From Apodospora peruviana (taxonomy: Eukaryota > Ascomycota > Sordariomycetes > Sordariales > Lasiosphaeriaceae): a stretch of 64,000 nucleotides of DNA. The position numbers and the translations under genes are program-made. This document shows positions 1 to 10,350 of the stretch, piece after piece (positions within the stretch are counted from its first letter, which is position 1; each line of letters starts with the position of its first letter). The DNA is taken from positions 1 through 64,000 of the forward strand of contig JAUEDM010000001.1 in assembly GCA_033439685.1 (NCBI GenBank), written 5' to 3'. Below the pieces are notes generated by a model. It had not been told where the DNA came from. It was given only the letters and a program-made list of their open reading frames with translations, and searched no databases.

Positions 1-1050
1 ATCATCCCCATCCTTTCTCTCATGCTCAACTCCTTCCTCGCTCTAACCGTCACCCTCATCTTCTTTCTAACCCTGACCCCTATCTTCATCTCTGTCCCTC
101 CCTCACCACACCCCAATCTTCATCTCCATCTCCATCTCCATTCTCTTCTTTACCTACCTCCTTTTCCAATTCATACCCCCACCTCCTCCACATTCGCTCC
201 CCACATTGCTACTACCGACTGTATCAATACCCCGGCATACTGACAACCATTTCCTCCGTCTCGTATATATCCGCCATCTTCCCTTACTTTATACCGCCTG
301 CATATTCCCTGCGGTATCCCACAATCAAAACAACATGAAAACTTCTCCCACCGCATCTTCTCAACCCATCGATCTACCGCCGCCCTAACCACCCCCGAAT
401 CCTCCTCCTCGCACTGCTCCAACTTATGTCCCTTGCAAACCCTCTCTTCTTCCCCAATCGCCCTGCACCATGTACATCCTACCGCCCACTGCTCTAATAT
501 CTCCTGGAATTACTCTACCTCCAACTCTTTCTCCGACTGCCGAATCCTTTCCTTCTAACCCTATCTCCGCCGCTGTGCTCTCTCCCGGTATATCTCTACC
601 TCTACATCTACCGCCAAATCACTTGCGGCCACCTCTTTTATCGTCTCTTCCTCTGCTTCTTCCTGCTCGTCCAACAACTCTACCAACCGCTCCTCCCGTC
701 ATCGCTCTTCACCTGCTGTAATTGTTCCTGGATATTAATTTGCCACATCAACTGCCACCGTCTCCCCTCTTCCATCGTCACCTGCCTCTCCACATCTTGC
801 AACCGTGACGGCCTTTTCTTGCCCATCTCCCGCAATACCGAATCAAACATCAAAAACCGCGTGCCATTCCTGCCTGACTCGCCGGAATCCCAAAGTTACG
901 GGTAAACGAGTGTGCCGGCATGCCCACAACCGACGTAAAGTACAGCAGCGGATTGCCGCCCGCTCTCCTGCCCGTAATCCTCAGCATGTACGACCATCCG
1001 CACATCCGGATGCCCACCCTCATGCCTAGCGCATCCCTCGTTACCATCAC
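1..1050 (-). pseudogene. Degenerate relic of a transposon-type helicase gene
   Basis: The minus strand is purine-rich and holds short coding-like stretches in shifting frames. The best piece (422-171) has the pattern AVDRWVEK, CCFDCGIPQGIC, then CQY and a hydrophobic run. It aligns by eye with the C-terminus of the neighbouring helicase (AVERWRQG, CCWSCGLPYGWC, CIY). Around 810-560 a Glu-rich helical stretch can be read only by changing frame, for example EEAEEETIKEV and AASDLAVDVEVE. I see no helicase motor motifs here, so this looks like an internally deleted second copy. It may continue past the window's left edge. The plus-strand ORFs of this segment are shadows of that purine-rich coding strand. 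Confidence 0.55.
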
Positions 1051-1252
1051 CTCCAGATATCAACCCTATTTATATGCATTGTCTGCTTCATTTGTCCGCT
1101 TCTTCTTCGGCTTCGCCCTTTTCGCCCTCCCATCGCTCGGCGTCGGGTTCTCATCTACCGTTATCATTCTCAGCCTTACTCTCCGGCCCGGAAACGAGTT
1201 GTCACCAATATCAGTACTTCATCCTAGAATAGAACCCGAAATAAAAAGAATC

Positions 1253-3547
1253 CTATTTACAAATTGTCCGTACAATAAATTCCCACACCGCTAAACCATT
1301 CGTCATCTCCTCTTCGTACAACTGCCTCGACCGTACCAGCCATCCCTGATAGCCTTTGCTGTCGCCCACATCAACCCCAAATTCCCCTGCCACTTCCCTG
1401 CCCAAAGTTCCACTCACCCCTACCATCATCACGACTGGTATAATATGCTCGCGATAAATACATCGACCTTCCACTCGTGCCTCTGCACACCACCCGTACG
1501 GCAACCCGCACGACCAGCAACAACGGTACTCGTCAAACTGAATCCCTTGCCTCCATCTCTCCACTGCATCAATGCTGATGTACCGACATGACGACCGCGG
1601 GTGCTGGTACCGCTTCTCCTGCTCCTCCAACTTACCGTGTATATGCCATTTCACATAGCACACGCTACACGCTCCCAGACATGTCAACGTGTCGACCCAA
1701 GCGCGTAATGCCATCATGCCTAGCCCGGTTGCTCGCCGGTCATCATGTAATCGAGTAGTCATGTTGACCACGTCCGAAACAACCGGCTCCTGAGCCCGGC
1801 AGTGATCGCATAACTCACCACCTATCTCACCACAGCGACGCCCCGTCCCGTCCAGAAACATACCAAGCCCAATATGCCGGCAGTCCGTCTGCCGGATGAA
1901 TTCGCCCATAGCTGTCCGGTTCGCTCGTGAAATATCATCTTCAAACTCGTTCTCACGAACCGGTCGTCCATCCGTCACAATCACAGACTCCACTACCTCG
2001 CCCGCTCGTCGTCCGCCCCGTCCCGTCTGTTGCACAAAGTCCACCAACCCATATGGTTCCTGCATGTGAATGATAGCTGTAATCCCACCAATGTCGATCC
2101 CTGTCCCAAGCCCGCTCATTGCCGTGATCCACCGAGCCCCTTCCTGACCTAACATCCACGTTTTCAGTACCCCCTGATTAGCATCCTCCGAAGCCCTACT
2201 ATGATAAACACCGCAGCCTGCTGCTTCGCCCAGCTGCTCACATGCTGCGATCGACCGGCAATACACGACCCCCTTCTGCGAGCCCGTCATCACCTTCTCC
2301 AGCTGTCGCATCTCCTCCAGCACCACATCCTGCACGCTGCCCCCCTTCTTCCCAACCACCCGTACCCTATACCGGATATTATGCTTGACCGCCGCAGTCC
2401 GGATAAGTGCCGCGTCCTTGCATAACATCCTGTCCCGGTACCACGCTTCCATTGTTACCGGTAACGTCGCCGTGAGCATGATCATCGGGCAGCCAAACCG
2501 GTGCAGCTCTTTTAGCTTCCCCAGCCGCGCCCGATAGCCAACGTCCGTAATGTTCGTATGACACTCATCGAAGAAAATCCGCCCCAGCCGCCCACGCGAC
2601 CGGATGGTTTGCACATATGCCATAAACTCCACGCAGACGGCTACGTCCGCGCTGACAAGAACCAGCCTCGCATCACGCTGCCGCTCTGTTCGACTGTCAT
2701 GCTCACCCGTACGCCACCATAAGCAGTCGACGCCCATCTTGCGAGCACGAGCTTCCATGTCCCGGAGCAGAGCAGCAAATGGTACAACCACGATGCTTGT
2801 CGAGCCGACCTGCAAGCTACACATATCGCTTGGGGGGGATCCTTCCCTCCACGTCTCGTCGAGCACCGCCGGTAGTATAAAGAACACGCTCTTGCCGCCG
2901 CCTGTCGGCAACACCGCTATCAGTAGCTCGCTGCAGACTCCGTTATCTTGTAGCGCCATGATCTTCGCCATGATATCCCGTTGCTGGTCCGACTTCCACT
3001 GCGCAGTCGGCCCAAACAACCTCTGCAATCCTATATCGATGTCGTCGATGCCTTCTTGCCCGTGCCGCTGTGACGCATCACCTGTATAAGTACCTGCACT
3101 CTGAAATATGCCCGTTCGGACGGGCTCACCTACCATATCGTCTCGCTGCTTTTGCCTGCCACTCCGTACTCTCTTCGACGGCGGCCCTCTCGACGGCGGC
3201 CCTCTCGACGGTTCCGTCATGCCACGCTTCCGTCCGACAACCGCCCCGGAGCTACTACGAAAGCTGTTACTGGAGCTGCTGCCCAAGAAGCCGTGCCACA
3301 GCTCGCTGATAAGCTTATACAGTCTGATGACCTCGTTCAGTTGGAAAGTCGCCATGATGTTGGCAACGACGAAAAGAGTGCAGAAATTTACCGATGGGAA
3401 TCGAGAAATTCTTCTATTTCCTGACGCGCCTTCATTGCTGGCGTGTTCCCCTGCCACTGCATCAAAAAAAGCTACTGACCCATGATCGGGCTGGATATTG
3501 AGCTCTAGATCACCAGAGATATCCAACCAGCAAGACTTGCTTATCAC
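1253..3547 (-). CDS. RecQ-like SF2 DNA helicase of the subtelomere/transposon-associated fungal type
   Basis: The 764-residue open frame carries a full SF2 motor: motif I LPTGGGKS, a DECH box in FFDECH, motif III TATLP, and QQTGRGGR as motif VI. These are arranged as in RecQ-type ATP-dependent 3'-5' helicases. A Cys-rich C-terminal tail (CCWSCGLPYGWC) follows. The natural start is probably the Met of MATFQLNEV at 3355, because the first 64 codons look non-coding. A short basic, Pro-rich segment (SRGPPSRGPPSKR) comes from a DNA microduplication near 3180. Related fungal genes usually have a long extra N-terminal region that is absent here, so this may be a truncated member. Such helicases are commonly repeated and linked to mobile or subtelomeric DNA. 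Function in the cell is inferred only from the motor motifs. Confidence 0.75.
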   Translation of the reverse strand: MISKSCWLDISGDLELNIQPDHGSVAFFDAVAGEHASNEGASGNRRISRFPSVNFCTLFVVANIMATFQLNEVIRLYKLISELWHGFLGSSSSNSFRSSSGAVVGRKRGMTEPSRGPPSRGPPSKRVRSGRQKQRDDMVGEPVRTGIFQSAGTYTGDASQRHGQEGIDDIDIGLQRLFGPTAQWKSDQQRDIMAKIMALQDNGVCSELLIAVLPTGGGKSVFFILPAVLDETWREGSPPSDMCSLQVGSTSIVVVPFAALLRDMEARARKMGVDCLWWRTGEHDSRTERQRDARLVLVSADVAVCVEFMAYVQTIRSRGRLGRIFFDECHTNITDVGYRARLGKLKELHRFGCPMIMLTATLPVTMEAWYRDRMLCKDAALIRTAAVKHNIRYRVRVVGKKGGSVQDVVLEEMRQLEKVMTGSQKGVVYCRSIAACEQLGEAAGCGVYHSRASEDANQGVLKTWMLGQEGARWITAMSGLGTGIDIGGITAIIHMQEPYGLVDFVQQTGRGGRRAGEVVESVIVTDGRPVRENEFEDDISRANRTAMGEFIRQTDCRHIGLGMFLDGTGRRCGEIGGELCDHCRAQEPVVSDVVNMTTRLHDDRRATGLGMMALRAWVDTLTCLGACSVCYVKWHIHGKLEEQEKRYQHPRSSCRYISIDAVERWRQGIQFDEYRCCWSCGLPYGWCAEARVEGRCIYREHIIPVVMMVGVSGTLGREVAGEFGVDVGDSKGYQGWLVRSRQLYEEEMTNGLAVWEFIVRTICK

Positions 3548-3620
3548 CGAGTGTATCTCATGTAAATGCAGCCTGCCTGATAAAGCCTATTATCAAGACA
3601 TTCGATTTCATATGTTGGTT

Positions 3621-3662
3621 CGCTCGATTTCCTCCGCTCGATTTCCTCCGCTCGATTTCCTC
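3621..3662. repeat. Three tandem copies of a 14-bp unit
   Basis: The unit CGCTCGATTTCCTC occurs three times without interruption in the gap between the helicase and the NLR pseudogene. A looser repeat of CCTTGGC/CAAGC words follows at about 3765-3815. No gene is seen in 3548-3950. Confidence 0.85.
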
Positions 3663-3950
3663 CGGTGCGAGAGCATGGCAGCCCTCTGGCACCAGCTGAC
3701 CCGTGCATTTCCTGCTGCATCGCATTCCCCTGCGAACCCCAACTCTAACCCTGAGGTAAAATGGCTTGGCGCCAAGCTGACATCCTTGGCACCGAGCTGA
3801 AATCCTTGGCAGCAAGCCCGAGCCCATCCAATCAACAACGCTGTTTAACCTGAACGCTGTTTGACTAGAATGGCACGTGCACGCGCGCAATTTGTATGGC
3901 CCCCACATGGCTGTCCAAGCTGAACAGCGGGTACAATGGTGTTTAGGTAG

Positions 3951-6900
3951 TTACATACTCCACTTGGCGACGGTGGACAAACAAAACAGCGTGTGCGGAT
4001 GCTTTTCGCCAAGCACTCGCCGACGAGCCTGGGTGCAGTCCTCCATCAGTGCCAAAGCATCTGCATGTCGACCTTGATCTTTCCAAGTGAAAGCGAGGTT
4101 ATGCATGCTCATCAGCGTATCTGGGTGGTCGGCCCCAAGCTTGGTCTTGCGAGTCTCCATCACCTGCACGTCCAGCTTCTCAGCCTCGTCCCACCGGCCC
4201 TGGTTCCAAAATGTCGATGCTAGGTTGGCCATGCTATTCAGCGTATCTGGGTGATCGGCCCCAAGCTTGGTCTTGCGAGTCTCCATCACCTGTACAAACA
4301 GCTTCTCAGCCTCGTCCCACCGGCCCTGGTTCCAAAATGTCAACGCTAGGTTGGCTATGCTTGTCAGCGTATCTGGGTGATCGGCCCCAAGCTTGGTCTT
4401 GCTCGTCTCCATCACCTGCACAAACAGCTTCTCAGCCTCCTCCCACCGGCCCTGGTTCCATAATGTCGATGCTAGGTTGGCCATGCTATTCAGCGTATCT
4501 GGGTGATCGGCCCCAAGCTTGGTCTTGCGAGTCTCCATCACCTGCACAAACAGCTTCTCAGCCTCCTCCCACCGGCCCTGGTTCCAAAATGTCAACGCTA
4601 GGTTGGCTATGCTTGTCAGCGTATCTGGGTGATCGGCCCCAAGCTTGGTCTTGCTCGTCTCCATCACCTGCACAAACAGCTTCTCAGCCTCGTCCCACCG
4701 GCCCTGGTTCCAAAATGTCGATGCTAGGTTGGCTATGCTCGTCAGCGTATCTGGGTGATCGGCCCCAAGCTTGGTCTTGCTCGTCTCCATCACCTGCACG
4801 TCCAGCTTCTCAGCCTCGTCCCACCGGCCCTGGTTCCTGTATGTCGATGCTAGATTGGCCATGCTATTCAGCGTATCTGGGTGATCGGCCCCAAGCTTGG
4901 TCTTGCGAGTCTCCATCACCTGCACAAACAGCTTCTCAGCCTCCTCCCACCGGCCCTGGTTCCAAAATGTCGACGCTAGGTTGGCTATGCTCGTCAGCAT
5001 ATCTAGGTGATCGGCCCCAAGCTTGGTCTTGCGAGTCTCCATCACCTGCATAAACAGCTTCTCGGCTTCTGACCACCGGCCTTCGTCATAATACATGCGA
5101 CCAAATGTGGACCCTATGAAACCCTCATGTCTTCTCCAGTCCCCATCCTCAGCATCGTTTTCACTTATATCTGTAAGATGCACTATTAGATGTCAGCGGA
5201 ACTCAGGCTGCTCCTCTCCTCCTGTCATTCGACAGCAGGCCGCTAGAATAAACGTCGTATACCACCAACGCCATGGTCGATCTCGCTCGCTCTGCATCGC
5301 TCGCCACTGCACAAGACTGTGCATGGTTACCCCAGACCACTGCCCCTCCACTCGCTGTAGCAGGCTGTAACGAACCAGTACACCGCAACTCTGCCGGTAC
5401 CGGAAACTATCCCATTCGCCCTTGTCAAGTGGCAGAAATTGCCTGAGACAGGCGGGCATAACTTTATCAGCTTCGCCGTCTAGCTCAGTGTCGACCTTTT
5501 TCCATACCAAGACAGGCTAGACGGAACGACTCGTCCTGCACAATGCTGCCTTTGAACTGCGCTAGGAACGTCAGCAGTAGCTCGGGCTGCAGGCGCGAAT
5601 ACTTTCTCCTAATCTTCTGTAAGGTGGTATCCCATACTGTCCACACTGTTTTCTCTGTTGGCAATAGCCCCTGGAAGCCGTCCATCTGTAAGAGCTCATC
5701 ACAGTGTCTATCGTAGTCTGCGAGATATTGCGACAAGGCATGCTTAGGTGTAGAGTCGTTGCCAATGTAGGCGCCTGCAAGGTCGATAGCAAGCGCCAAA
5801 TATCCAAGTCGTTGTGCTATCTTGTCACAGTTCCTTTGGATCTCCTCCAAAGCTGACTCTGTTTTGAGCTGCAGATGTTTGAGGAGAAGTGCTACTCCTT
5901 CCACCGGTGACATGACGTCAACGTGCACCGACTCGCAAGTACCTGGGACGAGCCGCACGCTTCTGTTGTCTCGACTGGTTACAATGACGCTTCCCTGGTT
6001 TCCCTTTGGCATGATCTTCTGGATCCCCCAGCTGACATCGTCTGCATTGTCGACAATCACTAGCCATTCGTTGTCCGCTTCTGTTCTATCGCGAAGCCAT
6101 CGGAGCACTGCTTGCACGACTCCGTCTGTAAGAACGGACTCCTGTTTCTCGGCACGCTCCTCCGGAAGCCCAAGCTCCGCAGCACATCTTTTAAAGCTAG
6201 ATCGCACTGCCTCCTCATCTGTCGCATCGATCCAGAGAATGGGGTTATATCGATCTTTATGCTTCTCGGCATAGGCTAGCGCCAGCTGGGATTTGCCAGC
6301 ACCACCTAGTCCGTGAAGCGCAACAGCATAGGAAATGCTTGCTTTCTCGTGCCGTGTTTGTAACTTTTGCTCAAGTTCCGCCGATAGCTTGGCTCGCTCC
6401 GTATAGGTATGTACAGTCTCAAGCGGGACAGCGTAGTGGCGCTTGTCTGACCGAGTCGGAGATTTTGTTACCTCGACAAGCTTTGCGAGTATTGTCTTAT
6501 AGCTTACATCCTGTCTCGATCCGAACTTGTTAAGCCCGTAGTGATCAACGGATAGGCCAATATTCCGGACGTTTTGGCCTTCGTATGTGGCGGACTGTTC
6601 ACGAACACACTGGATCTAATATTAGCACGCTCTGTCCAAGCTAACATTCTACTTACAAATTGCTGCCATTGAATGAACCACAACCGGAGAAGTCGTGTCG
6701 GCCGCTTCTCGAAAAAGTTAAACACGCACAGGTCGTCCTGAGCAATCGCCATGAATTCCTTATGGAAGTCATGCAACGAAATCGAATCGTACTCCAAGTT
6801 GGCTAGGAGGAGTGGATTCGAGCCAAGCGGCTGGAGAGCTTGTGCCGCTAGCCAGCCCCATGAGCCAAAACTGGTCCCACGATGCGGTGTGCCCAAGAAG

Positions 6901-7653
6901 AAGATTGACTTGGTATGTTCAGCGATGTGGCCAAAGTCTCGACTCGCCTGGGCTTGAACAAGTGCCTACTACAGTTACTATGATGTGCGTTGTTATCTAG
7001 AGAGGTTTGTCGGCTTACCCGTTTGACAACCAGACCGCCAAAGCTATGTGCCACAAAGATCAAGTTCCGGCTTCGCTCCTAGGGTCGGAGTGCGTCAGCA
7101 ATACTTCAAAGCTGAGCCTAATCTTCAATGCTCACCATCTCGGACATACGGATCCCCCCATTAATATGCTCAAGGAGCTCATTTCCAAGGTTTGCCAAAC
7201 GTGTGTGCACCGCATCCCTCTTCCAGTATGAGTCGTAGTTGTAAAAGAATATACGAACATCGGTGTTCGTCGCTTCAAGGATGTCGGCGGGGAGGAAGTC
7301 GCTGACCCAGTTCACGAACCGCGCGTTATCCGTTGCCGCTTCTTCAGGCGTACCGACAGTCGCCGCAAGTTTCGTCGCCCGCCATGTTGTGTCGGGGTTA
7401 GACCCTAGGCCATGGACGAAGATGATACTGCCCCTGTTAGAAACCTCTTGTTGTAGTAGCGGCCGGGTTCTGCGTACTCAAATCCGTCTTTCCGCGTTGG
7501 TAAACCGTTGGCGCCTGCCGGGACGAGTTCAAACCTTGACTTCGGGGCTTGGTTAGAGTCTAGCCGGCTCGGTATTCTCTTCGTGGCTTGGTCGTAGAGA
7601 AATGCGATCGAGAGGAGGAAGATTACAAGGTATGCTGCTGTCGTCAAATCCAT
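3951..7653 (-). pseudogene. NLR-type receptor: membrane anchor, alpha/beta hydrolase, NB-ARC and TPR repeats; disrupted
   Basis: Spliced in order, the exons give an N-terminal membrane segment (AAYLVIFLLSIAFLY). A serine-esterase-like alpha/beta hydrolase follows (FVHGLG, nucleophile elbow AHSFGG, GTPHRG). Then come an NB-ARC ATPase (Walker A GLGGAGKS, WLVIVDNADD as Walker B, VIVTSRD) and kinesin-light-chain-type TPRs to the stop. Introns that restore the frame are 7477-7434 (44 nt, GTACGC to CTAACAG), one near 7130, one near 7010, and one ending ATCCAG near 6616. Two lesions remain: a one-base frameshift at a run of five A near 5500, and an in-frame TGA at 5195-5193, where homologues normally have Arg (FR-R-HL). 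Known proteins of this architecture act as cytoplasmic or membrane-associated non-self sensors in fungi. Either error could be an assembly artefact; both together favour a pseudogene. Confidence 0.8.
4077..5084 (-). repeat. Eight near-identical 126-bp direct repeats encoding 42-residue TPRs
   Basis: Each unit encodes a 42-residue TPR of the form GRWxEAEKLxVQVMETxKTK followed by LGADHPDTLxSxANLA. Differences between units are confined to a few codons: E/D before EAEKL, F/D after it, R/S in METxKTK, T/N and I/M in TLxSxANLA. A ninth, diverged unit (HADALALMEDC) closes the array. Such homogeneity at DNA level is typical of fungal NLR repeat domains undergoing concerted evolution by unequal crossing-over. 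The plus-strand ORFs across 4211-5053 are only the antisense of this array. Confidence 0.95.
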
Positions 7654-7819
7654 GGCTTCTGTCGTGGGTCAACCCGCTCCTCTTGCCAATTTAGATGATC
7701 GGTGTCTGTGCGGGGTGGACTTGCAAAACCGCAATCGATGGTCATTCCCTACTCATCAACGGACCTAGGGTGTTGCAGTGTAGATCCAGGCTGGCGATGC
7801 GTCCGCGTTGTCTTATTGG

Positions 7820-7948
7820 TGTGGTAGCTTTTGGTTTGTTGCTAAGTCGCTAGATGGTAGAAATTGAAGGTATTGCGCTCTACAAGGAGCTGAGCAGTGC
7901 TGGAATATTTAGTCCCGTTCTTGAGCGAGCTGTTGTTGCCTGAGGTTG
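7820..7948. repeat. Direct repeat, copy 1 (partner at 8549-8681)
   Basis: The segment opens with TGTGGTAGCTTT, continues GCTAAGTCGCTAG and closes TTGCCTGAGGTTG. The same words occur in the same order and orientation at 8549-8681. By eye the copies are roughly 70-75% identical over about 130 bp. This copy lies upstream of the NLR start at 7653. No gene is seen in 7654-8349. Confidence 0.75.
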
Positions 7949-8349
7949 AACTACAACACGTGATTGGGTTGTCCACCTGTGAATATTCCTCGCAGTAAGC
8001 GGCGGTCTTATGAACACATGCGTCAACAATTAGGTTTGAAATGTTAAAAATGCAGTGCAAATACAAATGATTAATAGATCAGCACTTTACATCTTACTAT
8101 AAACTTGAAGAAAACTTGGCGTTTGACTAGAACTGAGACAAATAGAAACCTGCTAGGACGCAGCAAATATTGCAGTGCAGGCAGCTCATTGTAAGAGTAG
8201 CTATACCATACAACGAGACGGCTTCTCCAGCCTCATTTTGGCTTCAGCCACAGTGTGGCGTAACAAATGACTCAGATAATGACAGACCCTGATTCGGGCT
8301 TCGAGAAGCAGTAGCTTCACACCAACAAGCACCAACATCCCACCTCTTG

Positions 8350-8472
8350 ATGGCTCCACAATTCGCTTCGTCTCAATATGAACAGATCTATTCTATGCTA
8401 CTCTGTGAGTTACCCAAAACCGTGATTGCCGAAGCCGTCGGCTGTAGTGAGCGCGCTGTCCAGAGAATCTAA
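8350..8472 (+). pseudogene. N-terminal helix-turn-helix relic of a Tc1/mariner-like transposase
   Basis: A 40-codon frame ends at TAA and reads MAPQFASS, then LLCELPKTVIAEAVGC, then SERAVQRI. The pattern (hydrophobic helix, VIAEAVGCSERAVQRI) is the helix-turn-helix DNA-binding start of fungal Tc1-like transposases, where the stop position is normally followed by an Arg-Ser-Asn type linker. Nothing resembling a DDE/D catalytic domain follows. It sits between the two copies of the 130-bp direct repeat. Confidence 0.55.
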
Positions 8473-8548
8473 TCAAAACTTTGACGGTTTGGAATCATGA
8501 CTGTTGTGGGTGCAGTACAGCAGTTTGTTTGCCTTGTTCCCGATTCCT

Positions 8549-8681
8549 GTGGTAGCTTTGTCGTTGCTAAGTCGCTAGTTGGCAGAAAGTGTAGGTATTG
8601 AGCTGCGCACAGAGCTGAGCAAGCTTCGGGGCGTTGAAACGTTACGACCCCGCTTGAGGGTTGTTGTGGCCTGAGGTTGCG
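8549..8681. repeat. Direct repeat, copy 2 (partner at 7820-7948)
   Basis: Same order of words as 7820-7948: TGTGGTAGCTTTG, TTGCTAAGTCGCTAG, GGTATTG, GAGCTGAGCA, TGCCTGAGGTTG-like end. It ends about 100 bp before the start codon of the plus-strand gene at 8784, so it lies in that gene's promoter or leader. Confidence 0.75.
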
Positions 8682-8783
8682 ATACCCCTCACGAACTAAC
8701 GGACTAATTTTCACCATGTTTGTTCTCATGACCGACGATTCCCCACAGTATCCGCTGCCCAGCTTGGCGTCAAAAATCTCAAG

Positions 8784-9860
8784 ATGTCTACTTTTACCTC
8801 TTCTCAACCTCCTTTCCCTTCATCCTGTGCTCCGAATACAGACCATCTTTGCCTTTATGATGTGAGTAGGCAAAATGGCTCATACGAAACTGAAAACGTG
8901 GCTGGATACATACCATACGTACCAGGAGATCCCGCTATCCGGCTTCTCTCTGACGACGTCCATACTCATCTCTCTCATCACCTGGAGACTCCGCTCCTGG
9001 ACGAGCTTTACGACAAGCTCTGGCTTCTTGCAAAGAAGTCCAGTCGAAACATCGACCCGCTCCATACGCAAAAGGTCAAAGGCCGAAGCATTATCCCTAC
9101 TGAAGATCCCAGACTCCATCTCACCTGGCACCAGGACAGGATCTATATTAAGCCCGTTCCTGTGTTTCTCCTTAATCACGAATTTTGGACAACATATCTA
9201 CTACAGCTTTCGACGCACAAGTCACCTTTGGGAACGTCACAAGAATCGTACCAGTCAACCCCTTTCGCCTTTGACGGCTCGATTGCGGTTGGATTCTTAC
9301 GGTCGTACGCTTTGCTCGTACCGCATCGTCTGGACTTCATGTTGGCGAAAGAAGCGCATCTGATTCCTGACGATGTGAAGGATTGGCTTCAATGGTCAAA
9401 GTTTATCAGCCATTTCCGCCATCTGCCCGATGAGAGCGTCGCAAGGCGATATCACTACGGACAGTTACGCCTTTCGCGGCTGAACTGGGCCGTCCGAATT
9501 TTCCGCCCACAACACAGGAGGTCGGTATGGTTTTACGAGATCTCCCATTGGTCTATCACCAGCTTCATGTCGAGGGCAATTGTGCCTTTCTTGTTCGTGT
9601 TTGCCGGTATATCCCTTGCTCTATCATCAATGCAAGTTGCACTCTCGGTGCCGACAGACGACCCTTGGTTTCATGGACTGGGCGGGTCTGGACTGCAAGA
9701 TATAGGCCGAGCATTTTGGGTGTTCTCTATCGCCGTGATACTAGGCTGGGTAGCTCTTTGGGCCCTCTTGCTCTGCATTTTAATTGCTATCCTGGCATGG
9801 CAGGTTTTATGGGGACTTGCGAGAGAGAAGCAGCGACGGGCGGGGGTTCCTGCCGCTTGA
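8784..9860 (+). CDS. DUF6601-like fungal membrane protein
   Basis: A 358-residue single-exon frame. The N-terminal half has the conserved-looking core LLDELYDKLWLLAKKSS, IDPLHTQKVKGR, TEDPRLHLTW, DRIYIKP and FWTTYL. I recall this pattern from the uncharacterised fungal family DUF6601, but I have not searched for it. The middle is basic and aromatic (RHYHYGQLRLSRLNW-like). The C-terminus has two strong membrane segments, about residues 265-290 and 312-345, and ends with a short basic tail. A possible GT-AG pair at the 5' end (GTGAGT to TACCAG) would break the frame, so I keep the uninterrupted ORF. Function is unknown; it is probably an integral membrane protein with a large N-terminal soluble domain. 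It is divergent from the NLR and shares with it a duplicated upstream segment. Confidence 0.75.
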   Translation: MSTFTSSQPPFPSSCAPNTDHLCLYDVSRQNGSYETENVAGYIPYVPGDPAIRLLSDDVHTHLSHHLETPLLDELYDKLWLLAKKSSRNIDPLHTQKVKGRSIIPTEDPRLHLTWHQDRIYIKPVPVFLLNHEFWTTYLLQLSTHKSPLGTSQESYQSTPFAFDGSIAVGFLRSYALLVPHRLDFMLAKEAHLIPDDVKDWLQWSKFISHFRHLPDESVARRYHYGQLRLSRLNWAVRIFRPQHRRSVWFYEISHWSITSFMSRAIVPFLFVFAGISLALSSMQVALSVPTDDPWFHGLGGSGLQDIGRAFWVFSIAVILGWVALWALLLCILIAILAWQVLWGLAREKQRRAGVPAA

Positions 9861-10350
9861 AATAAAGGAACTGTCCTAGAACTGTCAATAACCGGGTGGC
9901 GTTTTGGTGCGAATCGGTTCTTGGTGAGGAAATCCTAGACGTAGAATCGGTCTCTCTTTTGAGGAGGAAGGCCGGAGGTTAATACTCGAAGCGGTTCGGC
10001 GGGCGTTGGCGGGGAGGGTTGCTGGCAGCCAAGGGGTGGCGGCCGGCCTGTCAGTATTCGGTGCAGGAAGTGTTATTGAAGACAAATCGCCGAAAGCGTG
10101 GGATAGCTGGTAATAAGACATGGTAGTCAGTAACCGCATTGAAGGCTGGGATTTGAGATCGCAATGTTGAAAGGGTGTCGACCGCCGGTCAAGGGGATTG
10201 TCAACTGAGTACTGTGGCTTGCGTGGCACCGCGACAGTAACGGCCCAGTCCTCTAACGGAGGATGGCAAGCAGAGCTCTTAAAGACTAAGTGAAAATAAA
10301 AAATTGCATGATATTATTGCGTGACAGGAACGGTGCGACATTAATTGAGT

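Noticed and set aside
22..721. Pro/Leu/Ser-rich plus-strand ORFs
   Set aside because: Complement of purine-rich degenerate helicase coding sequence; no start context or motifs.
4211..5053. 280-codon plus-strand repeat ORF with period 42 residues
   Set aside because: Antisense of the homogeneous TPR array; the repeat makes every frame stay open.
8862..8925. Intron near the start of the DUF6601-like gene (GTGAGT to TACCAG)
   Set aside because: Removal is 64 nt and would break the well-conserved reading frame.
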